From: Clostridia bacterium
Lineage (GTDB): Bacteria > Bacillota > Clostridia > Oscillospirales > Butyricicoccaceae
NCBI GenBank assembly: GCA_017455565.1
Contig: JAFSZV010000020.1
Coordinates: forward strand, 1-51,207
Length of the DNA stretch: 51,207 nt
Reading direction: 5' to 3'
In this document: positions 46,734-51,207 of the stretch, in pieces
Position numbering within the stretch: the first letter of the stretch is position 1
Layout: the number at the start of each line of letters is the position of its first letter
Position numbers and translations under genes: made by a program
Notes under the pieces: model-generated
The model's input: only the letters and a program-made list of their open reading frames with translations
Databases searched by the model: none
What the model was told of the DNA's origin: nothing

Positions 46734-49009
46734 TGGGCCTTCTCCGTCTTTTTCGCGGCGGTTTTTTTCGCCGCGGGCTTCTTTTCCGCGGGCTTTTTCG
46801 CAGCCGTCGTTTTGGCCGCGGTCTTTTTTGCGGGGGCCTTTTTCGCGGCGGTCTTTGCCGTTTTCTTCCCGGTCTTAGCGGGCTTTTCCGCCGTGGTTTC
46901 CTCCGTGTTTTCCGCTTTTCTGCGCCCGCGGGTGGCGATGGGCTCTGACCAGCCGCAACCGGGCTTGTGGCACAGATAGCGTTTGTCTTCCTTGGTATAG
47001 TGGCGGAAGGCCACGCCGCCGCAGCTGGGGCAGACCTTTTTGGTGGGGCTGTCCCAGGTCATGAAATCACAGTCGGGGTTGCGCTCACAGCCGTAATAAT
47101 AATAGCCGCTCTTGGATTTTTTCTTCAGCAGACGCCCGCCGCACTTGGGGCAGGTGATGCCGGTATCCTGGGTGATGGGCTTGGTGTTCTTGCACTCGGG
47201 ATAGCCAGGGCAGGCCAAAAACTTGCCGAATCTACCGCTCTTGATGACCATTTTCCGGCCGCACAGCTCGCAAACCTCGTCGCTCTCTTCGTCGGGGACC
47301 TTGATGCGTTTCTTCTCCAGATCGAGCTCAGCCTGCCTGAGCTCGGCGTCAAAGCCGTGATAGAAACTTTCCAGGATCTTGCGGTAATCCACCTTGCCCG
47401 ATTCCACCCGGTCCAGCTGCTCCTCCATGGAAGAGGTGAACTGCACGTCCACGATGTCGTGGAACTTGTCGATCATCAGATCGGTGACCGCCTCGCCCAG
47501 ATTGGTGGGCTTGAGGGCGCGGCCCTCCTTGGTGACGTATTCCCGCTCCAAAATCACGGAAATGGTGGGCGCGTAAGTGCTGGGACGGCCCACGCCCTTT
47601 TCCTCCATGGCCTTGATGAGCGAGGCCTCGGTGTATCTTGCGGGGGGCTGGGTGAAGTGCTGTTTGGGATCTACACCCCTGTATTCCGGCTTGTCGCCCG
47701 CTTTGAGCGCGGGCAGCGGGGCGTTCTCTTCTTCCTTCGCCTCGTCGGTGCTCTCCTCATACAACGCCAGAAAGCCCGGGAAGGCCACGCTCTGGCCGCC
47801 GGCGCGGAAGATCCATTTGTCGCAGGAGATATCGGCCGAAACGGTATCCAAAACGGCGTCGCTCATCTGGCAGGCGATAAAGCGGCTCCAGATCAGCTTA
47901 TACAGCCGGTACTGATCGGGGGTCAGGCTGCGGCGGATCTGGTCGGGCTCCAGAAAGGCATCGGCGGGACGGATGGCCTCGTGGGCGTCCTGGGCGTTTT
48001 TCTTCGTGTGAAAGACCCGGGCCCGGGCGGGCTTATAGTCCCCGCCGAAGCGGCCGTCGATAAACCGTCTGGCGGCTGCCAGCGCCTCGTCGGCGATGCG
48101 CAGCGAGTCGGTACGCATATAGGTGATTAAACCGGTGACGCCGTGGCCCTCCAGCTCCACGCCCTCATAAAGCTCCTGCGCCACCGCCATGGTGCGCTTG
48201 GCCGTCATGCCCAGCTTGCGGGAGGCCTCCTGCTGCAACGTCGAGGTGGTGAAGGGCGGCGCGGGTTGGCGCTTTTTCTTGGCGTTTTTGACCGAATCCA
48301 CCAGATAGGGCTTGCCCGCAATATCCCCCAGAACGGCGTTGACGGCGTTCTCGTCGGGAAGCTCCCGCTTCCCCTTCGCATCGCCGAAGAAATGGGCAGC
48401 GAAGTCCCTGCCGTTCTGGCAAAGGGTCACGTCGATGCTCCAGTATTCCTGCGGGACAAAGGCGCGGATCTCCCGCTCCCGGTCCACCACCATACGGGTG
48501 ACAACGCTCTGCACGCGCCCGGCGGACAGGCCGGTGCGCACCTTGCGCCACAAAAAGGGCGACAGCTTATAGCCCACGATCCGGTCGAGAATGCGCCGGG
48601 CCTGCTGTGCGTCCACCAGATCCATGTCGATCTCCCGGGGATGCTTGATGGCCTCGGTGACGGCGGTCTTGGTGATCTCGTTGAAGGTAACCCGCTGGGT
48701 CTTGCTCCCGTCCAGCGACAAAAGCTGCTGCAGATGCCACGAGATGGCCTCGCCCTCCCGGTCGGGGTCGGTTGCCAGATAGACGAAATCGGCGCCGTCC
48801 GCCGCCGTCTTGAGTTCACTGATGATCTTATCCTTGCCCGCGATGGGCAGATAGGTGGGCTTGAAGTCATGCTCCACGTCCACGCCCATCTCCTTTTTGG
48901 GAAGATCGCGCAAATGGCCCATGGAGGCCCTGACCTGATACCCCGCTCCAAGGTATTTGGTGATAGTCTTTGCCTTGGCGGGAGATTCCACGATAAGAAG
49001 CTTTGCCAT
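46730..49009 (-). CDS. topA: DNA topoisomerase I
   Basis: A 759-residue type IA enzyme that relaxes negative supercoils. The TOPRIM metal site is in LATDPDREGEAISWH and the catalytic Tyr in GLITYMRTDSLR (about 300). Three zinc-ribbon units follow (CELCGRKMVIKSG, CPKCGGRLLKKK, CPSCGGVAFRHY). A final 70-residue tail is made almost entirely of Lys and Ala with Thr/Pro, a probable non-specific DNA-binding arm. The tail's low complexity explains long open frames on the other strand. It overlaps trmFO by 4 bp and follows dprA by 21 bp. Confidence 0.97.
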   Translation of the reverse strand: MAKLLIVESPAKAKTITKYLGAGYQVRASMGHLRDLPKKEMGVDVEHDFKPTYLPIAGKDKIISELKTAADGADFVYLATDPDREGEAISWHLQQLLSLDGSKTQRVTFNEITKTAVTEAIKHPREIDMDLVDAQQARRILDRIVGYKLSPFLWRKVRTGLSAGRVQSVVTRMVVDREREIRAFVPQEYWSIDVTLCQNGRDFAAHFFGDAKGKRELPDENAVNAVLGDIAGKPYLVDSVKNAKKKRQPAPPFTTSTLQQEASRKLGMTAKRTMAVAQELYEGVELEGHGVTGLITYMRTDSLRIADEALAAARRFIDGRFGGDYKPARARVFHTKKNAQDAHEAIRPADAFLEPDQIRRSLTPDQYRLYKLIWSRFIACQMSDAVLDTVSADISCDKWIFRAGGQSVAFPGFLALYEESTDEAKEEENAPLPALKAGDKPEYRGVDPKQHFTQPPARYTEASLIKAMEEKGVGRPSTYAPTISVILEREYVTKEGRALKPTNLGEAVTDLMIDKFHDIVDVQFTSSMEEQLDRVESGKVDYRKILESFYHGFDAELRQAELDLEKKRIKVPDEESDEVCELCGRKMVIKSGRFGKFLACPGYPECKNTKPITQDTGITCPKCGGRLLKKKSKSGYYYYGCERNPDCDFMTWDSPTKKVCPSCGGVAFRHYTKEDKRYLCHKPGCGWSEPIATRGRRKAENTEETTAEKPAKTGKKTAKTAAKKAPAKKTAAKTTAAKKPAEKKPAAKKTAAKKTEKAQ

Positions 49010-49030
49010 GTATTTCCTCCGTTCGGTGGT

Positions 49031-50182
49031 TTATATCCGTTCGTAATATTGTCCCGGCAACTGCCGTAAATATCCCTTTAGCTCCAGCAGCGTCAGCCTT
49101 CCCATCAAAACGCCGGCGGGAATGCCGGTGCGGCGGCTGATCTCGTCCAGATGCAGGATGCCGTCGATGGCGTCCAGCACCGGGTCGCCCCCAGGCTCCG
49201 GCTGCTTTTCCGACGCCTCTGCAACAGACCGCGCCGTCATGGAAACCGGCTGGGTCCGCCGCTCCGCCGCCTTGCGGGGCCGGCGCGGGGGTTCTTCTGC
49301 CGTAAAGCCGTATTGCGTCAGAATATCCTGTGCCGAGCGCACAAGCTGGGCGCCGTTTGCGATGAGCTCGTTACAGCCCTCGCTGGCGGGCGAATCCACA
49401 CCGCCCGGCACGGCAAACACATCCCGTCCCTGCTCCAGCGCAAGAGATGCGGTGATCAGCGAGCCCGATTTTTTCGGGGCCTCCGCCACCACCACGCCCA
49501 GACACAGGCCGCTGATGATCCGGTTGCGCCGCACAAAGGAGGCGCGATGGCTCCCCTCTCCCGGCGGATATTCGCTGACAGCGGCGCCGCGATACAGGAT
49601 ATCCCGCAAAAGCGCCGCGTTTTCCGCAGGATAGCATCTGTCGATGGCCGTTCCGAAAACGGCGACGGTGGGCGTTTCGCCCCGCAGCGCGCCCCGGTGT
49701 CCGGCGGAATCAATGCCCGCCGCCATGCCGGAAACCACGCACACCCCGTTTTGACTGAGATGAAACGCGATCTTTTCCGCATTAATCAGGCCGTAGGGCG
49801 TGGCCTTGCGCTGTCCCACCACGGCCACGGCGGGGATTACGCTGAGATCGGGCAGCGTCCCCCGGACATAAAGCGCCAGCGGCGGATCGTAAATCTCCTT
49901 CAGCCGGGCGGGATAGGCCGCGTCGGTGATGGGAAGAATGGAAATGCCCAGCGCACGACACCGCTCGATGATCCTGCTCGAAGGAGCCAGACTTCGCGTT
50001 TGCAGGCGCTGACGCTCCCTCGCATCAAAGCGGCAAATCTTCGCCAGCTCCTCCGTGGACGCCTGATAGACCGCTTCTGCAGAGCCAAAACGCTCCAGCA
50101 GGCGTAGCGCCTTGGCGGGCGGGATGGCCGCCGTCTCCTTCATCCAGAGCAGGCATTGCAACTCCTTTTCCTGCCCGTTCAT
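49031..50182 (-). CDS. dprA: DNA processing protein DprA
   Basis: A 383-residue protein from ATG 50182. An N-terminal SAM-like helical domain (ALRLLERFGSAEAVYQAST) leads into the Rossmann-type core with VVGQRKATPYG, VSGMAAGIDSAGHRGAL and the GSH-x-ASFVRRNRIISGL signature. The C-terminal winged helix is LDEISRRTGIPAGVLMGRL. DprA loads RecA on incoming single-stranded DNA in transformation. It starts within the stop of the SpoU gene (ATGA) and precedes topA, as in many Firmicutes. Confidence 0.95.
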   Translation of the reverse strand: MNGQEKELQCLLWMKETAAIPPAKALRLLERFGSAEAVYQASTEELAKICRFDARERQRLQTRSLAPSSRIIERCRALGISILPITDAAYPARLKEIYDPPLALYVRGTLPDLSVIPAVAVVGQRKATPYGLINAEKIAFHLSQNGVCVVSGMAAGIDSAGHRGALRGETPTVAVFGTAIDRCYPAENAALLRDILYRGAAVSEYPPGEGSHRASFVRRNRIISGLCLGVVVAEAPKKSGSLITASLALEQGRDVFAVPGGVDSPASEGCNELIANGAQLVRSAQDILTQYGFTAEEPPRRPRKAAERRTQPVSMTARSVAEASEKQPEPGGDPVLDAIDGILHLDEISRRTGIPAGVLMGRLTLLELKGYLRQLPGQYYERI

Positions 50183-50925
50183 CGGCTCATCTCCCACATC
50201 AGGATGCCCGCCGCCACGCCGGCATTGAGAGATTCGGCGTTTTGGATGGGGATGATCACGCTGCCGCGGCACAGACGTTTCACCGCGGCGGAAACGCCGT
50301 GGGCCTCATTGCCCACCACCACGCAAGCCCGATGAAGCTCGGTCTGGGTGACGGGGCGGCTGTCTGTGTCCAGCGCCGCCGCGTAAAGCGGCAGGTCGAG
50401 CCGTTTCATGGCTTGCCCCAGCTCCTGCGGGTCCATATGATGCAGCACGACGCGGAACAGGCTCCCCATGGCGGAGCGCACCGCCTTGGGGCTGTAGGGG
50501 TCTGCACAGTCGCCCAGCAAGATGACGCCGTCGAGGCCGAAGGCGTCGGCTGTCCGCAGCACGGTGCCCAGATTGCCCGGATCCCGCAGCTCATCCAGCG
50601 CCAGAAAGCGCGTTCCGGAAAGGGCCTCGGGCGCCTTTGGCAGCGGCAGGGTAAACACCACGCCTTGGGGCGCTGGCACGTCGCTGAGCTTTTGCAGCAC
50701 CGGCCCGCTCACCGCCGTTACTGGACATTCCAGCGGCGGGAGCCGCCCCTCCTGCCCTTCCAGGCAAAAGACCTGCCGAGGCGCAAGGCCGCTGCGCAGC
50801 GCCTCGTCCAAAAGCGTAAAGCCCTCGCAGACGAAAAGTCCCGTTTCTCGCCGCTTTTTTCCGGACACCGACAACGCGCAGACCGATTTGACCTGCGGAT
50901 TGTCGCGGCTGGTGATCGTGGGCAC
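50179..50925 (-). CDS. SpoU/TrmH-family RNA 2'-O-methyltransferase
   Basis: A 248-residue methyltransferase of the SPOUT class, with an N-terminal substrate-binding domain (SRDNPQVKSVCALSV, then FVCEGFTLLDEAL). The three SpoU motifs are ELRDPGNLGTVLRTA, VVVGNEAHGVS and PIQNAESLNAGVAAGIL. It probably methylates rRNA or tRNA ribose; the exact target is not shown. The start is GTG 50925 after AAGGGAGAGGA. It is the first gene of the operon running through dprA, topA, trmFO and plsX. Confidence 0.9.
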   Translation of the reverse strand: MPTITSRDNPQVKSVCALSVSGKKRRETGLFVCEGFTLLDEALRSGLAPRQVFCLEGQEGRLPPLECPVTAVSGPVLQKLSDVPAPQGVVFTLPLPKAPEALSGTRFLALDELRDPGNLGTVLRTADAFGLDGVILLGDCADPYSPKAVRSAMGSLFRVVLHHMDPQELGQAMKRLDLPLYAAALDTDSRPVTQTELHRACVVVGNEAHGVSAAVKRLCRGSVIIPIQNAESLNAGVAAGILMWEMSR

Positions 50926-50955
50926 GCTCGTCCTCTCCCTTCAAAAACAGGCTTC

Positions 50956-50976
50956 TGCCCCCGTTCGGGGGCTTTT
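50956..50976 (+). terminator. Plus-strand terminator-like hairpin in the SpoU leader
   Basis: GCCCCC-GTTC-GGGGGC is followed by TTTTT on the plus strand only. It lies in the 5' leader of the SpoU operon, where on the minus strand it is a plain GC-rich hairpin without a T tract. Confidence 0.5.
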
Positions 50977-50992
50977 TCCGACCATGAGATAT

Positions 50993-51021
50993 AGTATAGC
51001 GCAAAAAAAACGGGTTTGCAA
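50993..51021 (-). promoter_or_regulatory. Promoter of the SpoU-dprA-topA-trmFO-plsX operon
   Basis: On the minus strand TTGCAA (51021-51016) and TATACT (50998-50993) are 17 bp apart. The predicted start near 50986 gives a leader of about 60 nt. It lies about 50 bp downstream of the 3' end of the group II intron. Confidence 0.65.
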
Positions 51022-51068
51022 GAGATTTTTCCCGTTCTCCTATTAAATATAACAAAACCCGATTTTGA

Positions 51069-51207
51069 ATAGGGTAGAGAGGGGTTAAGGCCCCTCCCTC
51101 CCATTGCACCGTACGTACGGGTCTCGTATACGGCGCTACATCAAAGCAAGAGATCAAGCCCGTCCTGCGAGATAATACGCCAAAGGATCGACCAAGCCCG
51201 GTCGGTC
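51069..51207 (-). mobile_element. 3' end of a group II intron (domains V-VI), cut by the window edge
   Basis: On the minus strand a domain V-like hairpin (51136-51106) has an 8-bp outer stem GCGCCGTA / TACGGTGC, an inner stem TACG/CGTA and the CG bulge. It is followed by a GGGAGGGAGGGG / CCCCTCTCT-A-CCC stem with a single bulged A at 51075, matching domain VI with its branch-point A. The intron 3' end (AT) would be at about 51069. A reverse-transcriptase-like frame ends 18 bp before domain V. The 5' part lies beyond the right edge. Subclass IIC is likely but not shown. Confidence 0.75.
51154..51207 (-). CDS. ltrA: C-terminal end of the group II intron reverse transcriptase (partial)
   Basis: From the right edge a frame reads 17 residues (DRPGLVDPLAYYLAGRA) and stops with TGA at 51156-51154. 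The placement, with the stop 17 bp upstream of domain V, is where intron-encoded proteins in domain IV end. The identification rests mostly on that context, since only 17 residues are visible. Confidence 0.55.
   Translation of the reverse strand, partial: DRPGLVDPLAYYLAGRA

Noticed and set aside
46733..46979. Plus-strand frame opposite the topA C-terminal tail with a Phe/Ala/Gly repeat
   Set aside because: It is the complement of the Lys/Ala repeat that encodes the topoisomerase tail, not a repeat protein.
1..51207. CRISPR array, restriction or toxin-antitoxin system
   Set aside because: No series of regularly spaced repeats was seen, and no Cas, methylase, nuclease or toxin-antitoxin pair was recognised among the genes.

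Overview
The window looks like the chromosome of a GC-rich, anaerobic, low-GC-lineage (Firmicutes) bacterium, most likely a gut-type Clostridia of the Oscillospiraceae/Oscillospirales kind. The reasons are the gene set and order (sepF-yggT-divIVA-ileS; miaB-mutS-mutL-miaA-hfq; smc-ftsY; plsX-acpP-rnc; topA-dprA), a complete six-subunit Rnf complex, AbrB-type and DivIVA/SepF regulators, and strong AGGAGG ribosome binding sites. The genus cannot be settled from the sequence alone.

Layout. Positions 1-2850 are an accessory, AT-richer edge. They hold the tail of an unrecognised gene, a truncated IS256-type transposase, a small unrecognised gene, tRNA-Pro(UGG) with a displaced duplicate of its 5' half, and an intact 1051-bp IS element. 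The IS is flanked by a perfect 26-bp direct repeat and has landed in the glyS promoter. From 2882 to 23346 come glyS, a HIRAN-like small protein, a radical SAM protein, the operon sepF-yggT-divIVA-ileS, the operon miaB-mutS-mutL-miaA-hfq-hlyD-like, a MdlB-type ABC exporter with a small membrane protein, and an AbrB-regulator/ABC ATPase/permease cassette. Apart from glyS and the HIRAN gene these are on the minus strand. From 23471 to 29884 the plus strand carries rnfCDGEAB and a membrane-anchored protein of unknown function. From 29943 to 41067 the minus strand carries a membrane protein, rpsU and the operon smc-ftsY-rph-rdgB-yhbY-nadD/yqeK/rsfS-leuS. Positions 41085-43310 hold an XRE regulator, a branched-chain amino acid transporter relic, a one-cluster ferredoxin and a divergent Crp/Fnr regulator. 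From 43319 to 51021 the minus strand carries rnc, acpP, plsX, trmFO, topA, dprA and a SpoU methyltransferase. The right edge is the 3' end of a group II intron.

How it works together. Most of the window is information processing: tRNA charging (Gly, Ile, Leu), tRNA modification (MiaA then MiaB on A37; TrmFO on U54), mismatch repair, chromosome organisation (SMC, TopA), protein targeting (FtsY), RNA processing (RNase III, RNase PH), and division (SepF, DivIVA, YggT). The Rnf operon gives the energy metabolism: ferredoxin:NAD+ oxidoreduction coupled to an ion gradient. None of the three aminoacyl-tRNA synthetases has a visible T-box leader.

The most interesting observations are structural. (1) An IS with a 26-bp target duplication re-creates a glyS promoter by supplying an outward -35 box. 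(2) A 40-bp duplication of the tRNA-Pro 5' half separates the tRNA from its promoter. (3) NadD, YqeK and RsfS are read through as one in-frame polypeptide with a strong internal ribosome binding site. (4) The last 74 bp of mutS are duplicated exactly 204 bp downstream. (5) The usual plsX-acpP-rnc-smc-ftsY string is split by a redox/regulatory island containing a BrnQ relic. I did not find a CRISPR array, defence island or other clearly novel multi-gene system.
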